DNA of 47,560 nucleotides from JBMORL01 sp049322335 (GCA_049322335.1 JBMORL010000126.1:1-47560), one strand, 5' to 3'; positions 1-7,879 are shown, numbered from the stretch's first letter. Translations and numbers: made by a program. Notes: generated by a model not told the origin, from the sequence alone.

Positions 1-1014
1 AAGGCATTCCGCGCGTATTATCTGTTTGAATCAAATGAATGTAGGTACACGTTTGAAAATAAAAACGACCGCTTTAAAGAAGCAAAAGAGTACGCAAAAA
101 AAGCTCAAATACAAATTGAAGATGCGGTTGGTATAATTGAACAGAGTTTTGACAAGTTGAGTGACGATACCCAACGCCATCTGTCTAAAATGAAAATGAA
201 TTGGGGATTATGTCAGAGAACGATTAAATTAAAGATTAGTGAGCCGTCTGCAAAACAAGCAATGAAGGAGAAGGATTATATTTCAGCAATGGATCACTAT
301 AAGGTTATGAGTACCGTACAAGATACGGTACTTGATTATGTAAACAAGACCGATTTAGAAGAAGTATTCAAAAGAATAAATAGAGCAAGCTGTATAGCTG
401 GTAAAGCGAATATTGCTATAGCCAAAGCAGGCGTACTAATAAAACAACAAGAGGCAAATCCCCAAATTGATAACACAGTTGAAATACTTGAATTGTTCAT
501 TAAGTCTATTGAATTAAGCGCACAGGCGCATGACGAAAATCCGGAATGGGAACTTTATAAAACCGGAAAGGACAAAATGTATGCAAATATTAGGGCAATT
601 CTTTCAGAATACCCTAATGAATGGAGAAGGTACTATAATCACTTAGAAAATAATAAGACGCTTAGAATAATAATGAAAGATATGGATAGTGAAAAATTTA
701 AACAGATTTCGGACACAGCGGTTGCTGAAAAGGTTAACGATGACAAAACCAAAAAACTACTGATCTATGGTTGTTTTTGGTTCTTTGTCTTTATCAGTCT
801 TGGTGCTCTTTCAACGTTACTTTTTCTAAAGGCCGGTTGGATAATTGCGATTTCGGTTTTATTTGCAACCCAAATCGGCTACGTGATGATTTCATCAACC
901 GTTCTGCGAAACCTGGGAGATTTGAGTGAGAAGAATATGCTTGACCTCTATAAAACAGCATTGCGATTGAATTTTAATCTTCTTAAAAAGAATAAACCTG
1001 AAGGAAATAAATAG
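1..1014 (+). CDS. Helical protein with two C-terminal membrane segments, 5' end missing
   Basis: I do not recognise the family. The frame is open from the first base of the window, so the N-terminus lies outside; the first internal start (TTG at 157) is not a convincing beginning. About 337 residues are visible. Most are charged, helix-rich and without cysteine pairs or a recognisable catalytic motif. Near the end are two hydrophobic segments, from about LLIYGCFWFF and from about AGWIIAISVL, joined by a very short turn. A basic tail of about 40 residues follows. The protein is therefore probably an inner-membrane protein with a large soluble N-terminal domain. The stop codon TAG is directly followed by the ATG of the next gene, with zero bases between, so the two are probably translated from one message. 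A sensor or effector partner of the two following genes is only a guess. Confidence 0.75.
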   Translation, partial: KAFRAYYLFESNECRYTFENKNDRFKEAKEYAKKAQIQIEDAVGIIEQSFDKLSDDTQRHLSKMKMNWGLCQRTIKLKISEPSAKQAMKEKDYISAMDHYKVMSTVQDTVLDYVNKTDLEEVFKRINRASCIAGKANIAIAKAGVLIKQQEANPQIDNTVEILELFIKSIELSAQAHDENPEWELYKTGKDKMYANIRAILSEYPNEWRRYYNHLENNKTLRIIMKDMDSEKFKQISDTAVAEKVNDDKTKKLLIYGCFWFFVFISLGALSTLLFLKAGWIIAISVLFATQIGYVMISSTVLRNLGDLSEKNMLDLYKTALRLNFNLLKKNKPEGNK

Positions 1015-2040
1015 ATGTCGTTGAGTCAAGAAGAAATAGAATTTGCAAAAACTTACCGAGCCAATTATACTATGGCCGTTTCTTCTATTACCACCTGTTT
1101 CTTTCCTGGTTGTCCCGAAAAATCCATTAATTCACATATTTTACAGAAGAACGGAATCCTGTCCTCTATTGCTCCTGATAGGCATTTGATGTGGCATGGT
1201 GTAGATCATTTCAGCGAGGGAATGATGAAGTTCAAGAGATCAGGCATAAATGAGGCATTTTCTTTCAACTGCTTTTGCTCCAAACACGATTCTGAATTAT
1301 TCAAGCATATAGAGAGCGGAACCATCAATTTCAACGATTACAAAAGTCTATTGCTATTTACTATTCGCACCATTTGTAATGAGAAATTCCGAAAGATGGT
1401 CAATATTAAAATTTACGAACGTCAGTTGAGTGATGCTGATGCTTCCCCTACTTTTTTTAAAAGACAGTTGGAGGGGCTTAAATATTATGAAGAACTTGGC
1501 TTAAAAGACCTGGAAAAAATTGAAAAGGTCATTTGGGATGATTTAAAGAACTCAACCGAATCTTTCGTATTTAATACAGTGAGTTTACCAAAACGTGAAG
1601 TTTGCATGTCGGCATTTTTCACTTATGAGACGACTGAGGAACTCAACGATTATAGAAATACTCATGGCAAGGATAAGGAGAAAGTGTCTGATATTTTCGT
1701 CAATTACTTTCCGGTTGGGAATAACTCCATCTTTACAATCGGTTATCAAAAGAGTAATGAAAGTACCGTGAAAGGATTTGTTAACACATTTGTAAAAGAC
1801 AATGTAAAAAGACTTGAACGTAAAATTTCCAACTTGCTTTTATTCCGTTGTGAGACTTGGGTTTGTTCCGAAAGCCTTTACAATTCCCGCTTCAAGAAAT
1901 GTGAGAAAATGTTTGCGTCAGCAGCACATTATTCGGCTAACAATATTGTGGAAAGAAAGTTTTTTCCGATTACATTGTTTGAAGGAGATTTATGTAAGCA
2001 ATTTGAGGATTGGAGCAAATCTGTTAATGTTCAATTTTAA
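1015..2040 (+). CDS. Hypothetical protein with Cys/His metal-binding motif
   Basis: This 341-residue soluble protein has no signal peptide or membrane segment. The N-terminal 100 residues contain a probable zinc site: C28 and C33 (CFFPGC), H41 in the motif SHILQ, then C86, C88 and H91 (CFCSKHD). The spacing suggests a treble-clef or HNH-like knuckle, but I cannot assign a complete nuclease active site. The remaining 240 residues are mixed helix and strand with nothing I recognise. The start abuts the stop of the upstream membrane-protein gene, and the CoiA-like nuclease gene begins 36 bases after its end, so the three probably form one unit. From memory, the pairing of a C-x4-C/SHxLQ segment with a C-x2-H-D segment recurs in uncharacterised accessory-region proteins; I cannot check this here. 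Function unknown. Confidence 0.8.
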   Translation: MSLSQEEIEFAKTYRANYTMAVSSITTCFFPGCPEKSINSHILQKNGILSSIAPDRHLMWHGVDHFSEGMMKFKRSGINEAFSFNCFCSKHDSELFKHIESGTINFNDYKSLLLFTIRTICNEKFRKMVNIKIYERQLSDADASPTFFKRQLEGLKYYEELGLKDLEKIEKVIWDDLKNSTESFVFNTVSLPKREVCMSAFFTYETTEELNDYRNTHGKDKEKVSDIFVNYFPVGNNSIFTIGYQKSNESTVKGFVNTFVKDNVKRLERKISNLLLFRCETWVCSESLYNSRFKKCEKMFASAAHYSANNIVERKFFPITLFEGDLCKQFEDWSKSVNVQF

Positions 2041-2076
2041 GGTATTTAAATGTTGATAAGCTAAGACGAAATAACT

Positions 2077-3003
2077 ATGAGGAGAGCTTTTGTAGATGGT
2101 GAGAAAAAAGAAGTGATGTTTTCGGGTCAAAGCGGAAAATGCGAATGTTGTGGAAAAGATGTTCGTGGAAAAAAGGGGCGTATTCGCCCACCATATTGGT
2201 CTCATGTTAATCAAAAAGATTGTGACTCATGGTATGAACCCATGTCCAAATGGCATTTAGATTGGCAAAATAAATTTCCTGAGCAATTTCAAGAGATAAA
2301 ATTAGTTGACGAGGCGAGTGGAGAGATTCACCGGGCGGATATTCAATTTCCTAATGGTTTAATTATTGAAGTACAAAATTCCGCGATTTCGCCTACCGAA
2401 ATTGAATTGCGAGAGGGATTTTATGGTCGGAACGGAATGATCTGGATTTTAAATGGTGAAAATCTGTTCAAGTATTCCAAAGTTAGCTATGAGTTCGTAC
2501 AAAAAGAAATAAGTTTGACTTTTTCATACTCGGTAAATCATGATAAAAATCCGATTTTTGATCTGGACACTTTCAATGATCGGTTATTTCAATTATCAGC
2601 TTTTATAAATATTTATAATCACCCAAAATTGGCTGGTAAGGAGTTTCAAAATGGATACTATCATTCATTCGAGTTTATAGAAAATGTTGACCTTTCTTCA
2701 ATATTGAGAGAATTGAAAAACGGAATCAGAGGAATCCTCGTTTCGTTGTATGGTTATAAAGCCAATTCCATCATGGAAGATTTTGAGTTTACAACTGTTG
2801 AAAATGCTTATTCACATTTCAAGCGAGTAACGCTTCATAAAAAGAGGTGGAGAGATTTCGTAAACTTCATGCGACAGCCTGTTTATATCGACCTAATGCC
2901 TGGAATTGACAATGATTACATTTATTTTTTGAACGAGAATAAAATTATATCAAAGGAATATTTCATAAATGACCTTAAAACGAGGTATTCGTCCTTTACT
3001 TAA
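2077..3003 (+). CDS. CoiA-like nuclease family protein
   Basis: This 308-residue protein matches the competence protein CoiA-like family, which has a PD-(D/E)XK-type nuclease fold. An N-terminal zinc-knuckle-like segment has C22, C24, C25, H43 and C49. The family motif around W59-H60 (KWHLDWQ) follows. The nuclease core then shows H85-R86-x-D88, E98-x-Q100-N-S102, R112, and an aromatic-rich strand ending MIWIL near residue 125. These D, E-x-Q and R residues are the expected active-site set. The C-terminal 180 residues are not recognisable. CoiA-like proteins are known both from natural transformation and from accessory islands. Here the neighbours are an unknown metal-binding protein, a membrane protein and a serine recombinase, with no competence genes, which favours an accessory or defence-like role (inference). 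The ATG at 2077 gives a complete N-terminal motif. Confidence 0.8.
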   Translation: MRRAFVDGEKKEVMFSGQSGKCECCGKDVRGKKGRIRPPYWSHVNQKDCDSWYEPMSKWHLDWQNKFPEQFQEIKLVDEASGEIHRADIQFPNGLIIEVQNSAISPTEIELREGFYGRNGMIWILNGENLFKYSKVSYEFVQKEISLTFSYSVNHDKNPIFDLDTFNDRLFQLSAFINIYNHPKLAGKEFQNGYYHSFEFIENVDLSSILRELKNGIRGILVSLYGYKANSIMEDFEFTTVENAYSHFKRVTLHKKRWRDFVNFMRQPVYIDLMPGIDNDYIYFLNENKIISKEYFINDLKTRYSSFT

Positions 3004-3037
3004 CCTCACTCTTTCGGGAGGTGCTATTATTGAGGGT

Positions 3038-3056
3038 GCTAACATTTAGAGTTAGC
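3038..3056 (+). terminator. Hairpin after the CoiA-like gene, no U-tract
   Basis: GCTAAC and GTTAGC form perfect 6-bp arms around a 7-base spacer, 35 bases after the CoiA-like stop codon. No run of T follows, so a simple intrinsic terminator is uncertain. It separates the three-gene unit from the recombinase promoter. Confidence 0.3.
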
Positions 3057-3094
3057 TGACTTAGAATCAAAACATTCAAAATATTTATAACTAT

Positions 3095-3127
3095 TTGATA
3101 ATCAATATAATATAATTAGTATATTTG
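3095..3127 (+). promoter_or_regulatory. Bacteroidota-type promoter of the recombinase operon
   Basis: TATATTTG at 3120-3127 matches the -7 consensus TAnnTTTG of Bacteroidota. A TTG at 3095-3097, 22 bases upstream, could serve as the -33 element. The surrounding 100 bases are strongly AT-rich. Transcription would start just upstream of the small protein at 3213. Confidence 0.5.
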
Positions 3128-3146
3128 GTTCAAGTTTCCATTGAAC
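3128..3146 (+). promoter_or_regulatory. Operator-like inverted repeat at the recombinase promoter
   Basis: GTTCAA (3128-3133) and TTGAAC (3141-3146) are perfect 6-bp arms separated by 7 bases. They lie immediately downstream of the -7 element, where a bound repressor would block initiation. The recombinase, the small protein or an unseen regulator could bind it; none is demonstrated. Confidence 0.4.
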
Positions 3147-3212
3147 GTGAAAGAAAAATTCTCAAAAAAATGGCAGATATGAGAGTAATAACGACAAAAG
3201 TGCGAGTGAGCC

Positions 3213-3413
3213 ATGAACGAAGATGTGGGAAAACGAAAGGGATACAAACGCCTTTCAATCGAGGAACTGAGATGTTTCGAGGGATGCGAAAATTACACGG
3301 ATGAAGAAGCAGAAGAAATAATTGAAACGTTGGAACAAGCAACGATTGTATTATTCAAGTTGTATCAGAAAAACAAAAAAATTGAAAACCATGAACAATC
3401 TGAAAACACTTAA
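3213..3413 (+). CDS. Small helical protein upstream of serine recombinase
   Basis: A 66-residue acidic protein with the core KRLSIEELRCFEGCENYTDE followed by a helical stretch ending in an LFKLY-like hydrophobic patch. Small proteins with this layout (LS-EEL-x-G, then T-DEEAE-x-I) are, from memory, common directly upstream of Bacteroidota serine recombinases; their function is not known to me. An in-frame stop (TGA at 3207-3209) lies just before the ATG at 3213, which fixes the start. Its 3' end overlaps the probable recombinase start (3391) by 23 bases, indicating translational coupling. It could be a directionality factor or an autoregulator of the operon. That is inferred only from position and size. 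Confidence 0.65.
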   Translation: MNEDVGKRKGYKRLSIEELRCFEGCENYTDEEAEEIIETLEQATIVLFKLYQKNKKIENHEQSENT

Positions 3414-4968
3414 ACAGTTTGCCAAAGGAAGTAAGGTAGAGCAACAGGTAGGAAAACGTTACTGTGTTATTTATACCAGGGTTTCTACAAAGGAGCAAGC
3501 CGAAACGCAAAGCTTGGAATGGCAAAAGAAATACTGTAATGATTATGCTGCAAAGCAAAACCTTGAAGTATTAGGTTACTTCGGGGGTACGTATGAGAGT
3601 GCAAAGAATGATGAGCGAAAAGAGTTCGGGCGAATGATGCGCCAGTTAAATCTGTACAAGCAGAAAGTTTCGTTCATTCTTGTTTATTCGCTTGATCGTT
3701 TTTCGCGTTCCGGTGAAAATGCAATTTACATTTCGTCTGAGTTAAAGAAAAAGGGTGTGAATATTCTCTCTGTAACTCAACCTATGGACGCATCTACCAA
3801 TACGGGAACATTACAACAGAATATTCATTTCATATTTAGTAAATACGACAACGATCAACGCAGACAAAAATCGGTTGACGGGATGCGTGAGAAATTAAAG
3901 CGTGGAGAATGGTTAGGAAATTGCCCAACCGGATATTCTTATGACCGTACACACGGAACAAAGGAGCAACGAATCATTATTAATGAAAAAGGTGAACTCA
4001 TCCGAAAAGCGTTTTACTGGCGTATGGAAGGAGTGAGCAATCCTGAAATTATAGATCGCCTGGAGGCATTGGGAATGAAACTTCCAATTCAAACACTTTC
4101 GGATGTATTTCGCAATCCGTTTTATTGTGGATTGGTTTCACATAATTTCCTGGAAGGCGAATTAGTCAAAGGCAAACATCCTGCATTGATTCCCGAAGAA
4201 GTTTTCCTGCGAGTGAACAAACTCAATAAAAAAGATGGTTACAATGTGGAAAACGATAACCCCGCACTACCACTTAAACAATTTTTGAAGTGCGCTAAAT
4301 GCGGCACAACCATAACGGGGTACATTGTTGCAAAAAAGAACCTGTATTATTACAAGTGCAACAAAAGGAAATGTAAGTGCAATAAAAGCACCAATAGGCT
4401 CCATGATATGTTTATGGAACTTCTTTCAAAGTTTCAGATCGTACCCAAACTTGTTCAAGCCTGTTCCCGTCAAATGATGTACACCTACGAGAACCTTACT
4501 GAGCGTTCAAGTGAAGCCACATCGGGTCTTACAAAGAAGCTAAATGAGGTTTCAGGGAAACTCGATAACGTGATGGAACGTTACGCAACAGGCGAAATTG
4601 ACAAAACAGTTTATGACAAAGTTGCAGTCAAGTTAGATGCGGAGAAAAAGCAAATTGAGGAGAATCTTGAAAAATCACGCATTCGTATATCTAACCCTAA
4701 AGAAGTGTTGGAGTATGTGAGTATGCTCTCCTCGAAACTCGCGTCAACGTGGGCTTCCAGCGCGTATGGCGAAAAACGAATCATCCAAAAAATGATTTTC
4801 CCTAAAGGTCTTTCGTACCATCGAGAAAATGACGAATATCTAACCACAAGACCAAATCGTGTGTTTCAATTAATCTCATCATTGACAGACGATCCCGAAA
4901 AAAATAAAAGCCGGATTAGCAGTTTTTTTCTTGCTAATCACGGCTTAGTACACCAACCCTTACTCTAA
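3391..4968 (+). CDS. Large serine recombinase (site-specific integrase/resolvase family)
   Basis: From the ATG at 3391 the protein has 525 residues. An upstream TTG start at 3322 is possible, but it would add a basic segment lacking family features. The N-terminal catalytic domain begins IYTRVSTKEQ with the nucleophile Ser at about residue 32, and continues with SLDRFSRSGENAI. The recombinase domain follows, with GYSYDRT and a segment of the family's helix-turn-helix type. A zinc ribbon contains CAKCGTTITG and a CNKRKCKC cluster. A long C-terminal coiled coil (about 360-440) is typical of large serine recombinases. All domains look intact, so the enzyme should be active. The last five codons and the stop lie within the 195-bp repeat that follows, so the natural C-terminus may have been altered. 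It probably moved the accessory genes on its left; the att sites are not identified. Confidence 0.9.
   Translation: MNNLKTLKQFAKGSKVEQQVGKRYCVIYTRVSTKEQAETQSLEWQKKYCNDYAAKQNLEVLGYFGGTYESAKNDERKEFGRMMRQLNLYKQKVSFILVYSLDRFSRSGENAIYISSELKKKGVNILSVTQPMDASTNTGTLQQNIHFIFSKYDNDQRRQKSVDGMREKLKRGEWLGNCPTGYSYDRTHGTKEQRIIINEKGELIRKAFYWRMEGVSNPEIIDRLEALGMKLPIQTLSDVFRNPFYCGLVSHNFLEGELVKGKHPALIPEEVFLRVNKLNKKDGYNVENDNPALPLKQFLKCAKCGTTITGYIVAKKNLYYYKCNKRKCKCNKSTNRLHDMFMELLSKFQIVPKLVQACSRQMMYTYENLTERSSEATSGLTKKLNEVSGKLDNVMERYATGEIDKTVYDKVAVKLDAEKKQIEENLEKSRIRISNPKEVLEYVSMLSSKLASTWASSAYGEKRIIQKMIFPKGLSYHRENDEYLTTRPNRVFQLISSLTDDPEKNKSRISSFFLANHGLVHQPLL
4908..4946 (+). repeat. Imperfect hairpin within the recombinase 3' end
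   Basis: AAGCCG-G-ATTAGCA (4908-4921) pairs with TGCTAAT-CA-CGGCTT (4932-4946) across a T-rich loop. Thirteen base pairs form, with one small bulge. It lies inside the last codons of the recombinase and directly abuts the tandem repeat at 4951. It may act as a terminator-like structure or mark an old element end. Confidence 0.6.
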
Positions 4969-5379
4969 CCTTTGTCCCAGCGGGACAAATAGTTACGGAT
5001 GATGATACTGTTAAAAACGTTTGGTGCCGCTGGCACCAGTTATAATTATTTTCCGGATAAAATTTTTTGTTTTGCAATCTCTGACTAAGCTAATTGGCTG
5101 CTTTTTTTATACTGCTGGCACCAGAGGTGCCTGACATTTTTAACACACCAACCCTTACTCTAACCTTTGTCCCGCTGGGACAAATAATTACGGATGATGA
5201 TACTGTTAAAAATGTTTGGTGTCGCTGGCACCAGTTATAATTGTTTTCCGGATAAAATTTTTTGTTTTGCAATCTCTGACTAAGCTAATTGGCTGCTTTT
5301 TTTATACTGCTGGCACCAGAGGTGCCTGACATTTTTAACACACCAACCCTTACTCTAACCTTTGTCCCAGCGGGACAAA
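4951..5379 (+). repeat. 195-bp tandem duplication with REP-like palindromes
   Basis: Unit 1 is 4951-5145, unit 2 is 5146-5340, and a partial third copy spans 5341-5379; the period is exactly 195 bases. Reading both units side by side I find four single-base differences plus one triplet change. Each unit holds three palindromes. The first is TTTGTCCC-NNN-GGGACAAA (4971-4989, 5166-5184, 5361-5379). The second is GGTGCC-GCT-GGCACC (5023-5037; its second copy, 5218-5232, has GGTGTC). The third is GGCACC-AGA-GGTGCC (5117-5131, 5312-5326). The triplet at the centre of the first palindrome is AGC in copies 1 and 3 but GCT, its reverse complement, in copy 2. This block holds no gene I can support and sits at the accessory/core junction. 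Confidence 0.9.
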
Positions 5380-5413
5380 ACCTTGTTTCTTAAATAATAA
5401 AATAGCGCCCGTC

Positions 5414-6163
5414 TTACCTGAAAATATATTTTCCTGATTTATCCACAGTAAAATTCAATTCTTCTGCGGCTACCGAAAATTTATCAAAACCTTCTTTCAG
5501 GTTTTTCCAGAAATCAATTAACTCCGTTTTTTCTGCATAAAACGATTGCAGGATGGAAAATTTCATTTCTGTCATTTCACAGGGATAAATGTATACCGGA
5601 ATCTGCACCTGCCCGTTTTTGGTAGCTTCTACTGCCAGGATATACAATTCTTCGGCAATGGGATCGGTAAGCGGAATACATCCTATGGAAACACAGTTTC
5701 CGTGAATAAAAATCTCTCCTCCCGGCTTTTCCCTGTCGCTTAATATTTTGTCGGATGCATTGGGGTAATTTACTTTCAAAGAAAGGTGAAAATTGCTGTT
5801 CGGGTTGAACCAGCTCACGTGATAAAATCCCTCGGGTACCTGCAGGTCGCCTTCCTTTCGCTTGGGGCCGAGGGCTCCCGACAACACACAAAAATCCCAG
5901 GTACGGAACAACTTCCACGATTTATCTGTCTTCTTTTTCACATATACACGGAATTCCTTTTCCAGTTTAAACGCCTGTATAAGAATGTGAATATCATCAA
6001 AGCTATACCCCGAATCGGACAGCGCGGTTTTCAGGGTTGTCTCATGTGTAACATAAGCTGCCTTTACCCGTTTATTTTTTAATTGTTCTGTTTTAAAACT
6101 TTTTTGCGCTTCGAGCATACAGGTATTTAAAACAAGAATAACAAAAATTAACACTCTTTGCAT
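5414..6163 (-). CDS. L,D-transpeptidase family protein (YafK-like)
   Basis: This 249-residue protein has a signal peptide (hydrophobic to about residue 18, then EAQ), so it acts in the periplasm. The YkuD-type catalytic motif is clear: H154-G-N-C-V-S159-I-G161-C162, with C162 as the nucleophile. GPKRKEGDLQVPEGFYHV (residues 99-116) is the substrate-side strand typical of the YafK/ErfK branch. After the catalytic Cys the usual Arg is replaced by Pro (CIPLTD), as is common in that branch. Such enzymes make 3-3 peptidoglycan crosslinks or attach or release envelope proteins; the exact reaction cannot be told here. It is divergent from the processing protease at 6272, with a 17-bp palindrome between them. 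It is the first core-looking gene to the right of the repeat block. Confidence 0.88.
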   Translation of the reverse strand: MQRVLIFVILVLNTCMLEAQKSFKTEQLKNKRVKAAYVTHETTLKTALSDSGYSFDDIHILIQAFKLEKEFRVYVKKKTDKSWKLFRTWDFCVLSGALGPKRKEGDLQVPEGFYHVSWFNPNSNFHLSLKVNYPNASDKILSDREKPGGEIFIHGNCVSIGCIPLTDPIAEELYILAVEATKNGQVQIPVYIYPCEMTEMKFSILQSFYAEKTELIDFWKNLKEGFDKFSVAAEELNFTVDKSGKYIFR

Positions 6164-6184
6164 AAAACCGGTATGATTTATGAC

Positions 6185-6201
6185 CGTTTAAAACTTAAAC
6201 G
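6185..6201 (+). promoter_or_regulatory. Perfect palindrome between divergent envelope genes
   Basis: CGTTTAAAACTTAAACG consists of 7-bp arms around AAC. It lies 22 bases upstream of the L,D-transpeptidase start and about 70 bases upstream of the protease start. The position and symmetry suit an operator controlling one or both genes. No regulator is identified. Confidence 0.45.
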
Positions 6202-6271
6202 CATCGTTTGTGTAATGTTACATACCGGAACAGAAAAAAATGCGTATTTTAACACTAAATAACAAGTCAGC

Positions 6272-7879
6272 ATGAGAAGTATGATGAAATTATGGGCGCC
6301 CGTTTTATTTGTTGTAACCGGCACCTTCGTTCAGGCCCAGCAGCCTAAAAAAGAGACGAACAATATTGAAAAATTTTCTACCCTCTACAATTATATCAGC
6401 CAGTGGTATGTAGACAGTGTAAACACCGATAAACTGGTGGATGATGCCATTCGTTCGATGCTGGAGGAACTGGACCCGCACAGCATTTATATTCCGAAAG
6501 AAGAAGTGGATGAAATGAATGCCCCGCTGAAAGGAAATTTTGAAGGCATTGGTATTCGTTTCCAGATTATGAAAGATACTATTATGGTAGTAAATACCAT
6601 ACCGGGAGGCCCTTCAGAAAAAATAGGCGTAAAGGCCGGTGATAAGATCATCAAAATTGAAGATAAGGTAGTAGCCGGGGTGGGAATTAAAAACAGTAAT
6701 GTTCGCGAACACCTGCTGGGGCAAAAAGGAACCAAAGTGACCATTGAAGTAAAACGCAGAAACGAAAAGAAAAATCCGGTGTTTACCATAACACGCGATA
6801 AAATTCCCATTTACAGTATTGATGCTGCTTATATGGCTACAGACGAGATCGGTTATATCAAACTGAGCAGTTTTGGAGAAACCACCATGAGTGAGTTTTT
6901 TGTAGCTATTGACACCCTGAAAAAACAGGGAATGAAAAGCCTCATCTTCGATCTGCAGGGAAATGGTGGCGGACTATTACAAACCGCCATCGACCTCAGC
7001 GATGAATTCCTCGATCAGAATAAACTGATTGTATATACAGAAGGACGCTCGTTTGAAAGAAGAGATACCTATACCCGCAGGACAGGGAATTTTGAAAGCG
7101 GAAAACTGATCTTACTCATTGACGAAAGTTCAGCCTCTGCCAGTGAAATTTTATCGGGTGCAGTACAGGACTGGGACCGCGGACTGATTGTAGGAAGGCG
7201 TTCATTTGGAAAAGGACTGGTGCAAAAACCGATCACTTTACCCGATGGCTCACAGGTACGATTAACCACCCAACGTTATTTCACTCCCACCGGAAGATGT
7301 ATACAAAAACCGTATGAAGAGGGAAGCGAAGCCTATCATAAGGAAAAATACCAGCGTTTCCTGAGTGGTGAAATGATGCACAAAGACAGCATTAAAATTC
7401 CCGACTCACTGAAATTTGAAACAAGAGTAACCAAACGTGAAGTGTTTGGTGGCGGTGGCATTATTCCCGATATTTTTGTACCTATTGACACTACTGATAA
7501 TTCCGATTACCTGGATGCATTGATCCGCAAAGGTGTTTTTAATGATTTTTGCCTGGAATATGTGGATGACAACCGCAATAAAATGAAAAAAAGTTATCCG
7601 AATTTCAAAAAATTCAAATCGGATTTTAAGGTGGATAAAGCTGTTGTGGAAGAATTCAAAACCTTTGCTGAAAAAGAAGGCGTTAAATTCAATGAAAAAG
7701 ACTATGAAACATCCAAAACCATTATTCACGCCCGTATAAAAGCCGGCATTGCACAAAACATCTGGGATTACCCCTGCTTCTATGAAATCATCAATGAGAT
7801 CAACCCCATTTATATGAAAGCTATCGAATCAATTGAAGATGATACTTTCAAAAAAATGAAACTGGCCGCCAATTATTAA
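6272..7879 (+). CDS. Carboxyl-terminal processing protease, S41 family
   Basis: This 535-residue periplasmic serine protease has a signal peptide ending near residue 22 (VQAQ). An N-terminal helical cap carries the family signature LEELDPHSIYIP (65-76). A PDZ domain follows (about 85-165, with GNFEGIGIRF as the carboxylate-binding loop), then the S41 catalytic core. The Ser-Lys dyad is S289 in SSASASEI and K314 in SFGKGLVQ, with the expected 25-residue spacing. The C-terminal extension of about 150 residues (after 385) is typical of Bacteroidota members. Such proteases trim or degrade periplasmic proteins by their C-termini and often act on peptidoglycan enzymes. The divergent L,D-transpeptidase makes a shared envelope role plausible (inference). 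The ATG at 6272 gives an intact signal peptide. Confidence 0.93.
   Translation: MRSMMKLWAPVLFVVTGTFVQAQQPKKETNNIEKFSTLYNYISQWYVDSVNTDKLVDDAIRSMLEELDPHSIYIPKEEVDEMNAPLKGNFEGIGIRFQIMKDTIMVVNTIPGGPSEKIGVKAGDKIIKIEDKVVAGVGIKNSNVREHLLGQKGTKVTIEVKRRNEKKNPVFTITRDKIPIYSIDAAYMATDEIGYIKLSSFGETTMSEFFVAIDTLKKQGMKSLIFDLQGNGGGLLQTAIDLSDEFLDQNKLIVYTEGRSFERRDTYTRRTGNFESGKLILLIDESSASASEILSGAVQDWDRGLIVGRRSFGKGLVQKPITLPDGSQVRLTTQRYFTPTGRCIQKPYEEGSEAYHKEKYQRFLSGEMMHKDSIKIPDSLKFETRVTKREVFGGGGIIPDIFVPIDTTDNSDYLDALIRKGVFNDFCLEYVDDNRNKMKKSYPNFKKFKSDFKVDKAVVEEFKTFAEKEGVKFNEKDYETSKTIIHARIKAGIAQNIWDYPCFYEIINEINPIYMKAIESIEDDTFKKMKLAANY

Noticed and set aside
1..3003. Claim that the left cluster is a natural competence locus
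   Set aside because: Only a CoiA-like protein points that way; no ComEC, DprA, ComF or pilus gene is present, and the neighbours look like accessory-element genes.
3170..3304. 45-codon frame overlapping the small gene upstream of the recombinase
   Set aside because: It is read in another frame over most of the better-supported 66-residue protein and shows no recognisable motif.
3322..3390. Upstream TTG start for the serine recombinase
   Set aside because: It would add 23 basic residues without family similarity inside the small upstream gene; the ATG at 3391 precedes the catalytic domain at a normal distance.
5090..5272. Minus-strand 60-codon frame within the tandem repeat
   Set aside because: It consists of repeat sequence with palindromes and is present only because of the repeat; there is no family similarity or initiation signal.
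4951..5379. CRISPR-like array
   Set aside because: The unit is 195 bases, there are only two full copies in direct tandem, and no spacer-like variable segments or cas genes are seen.
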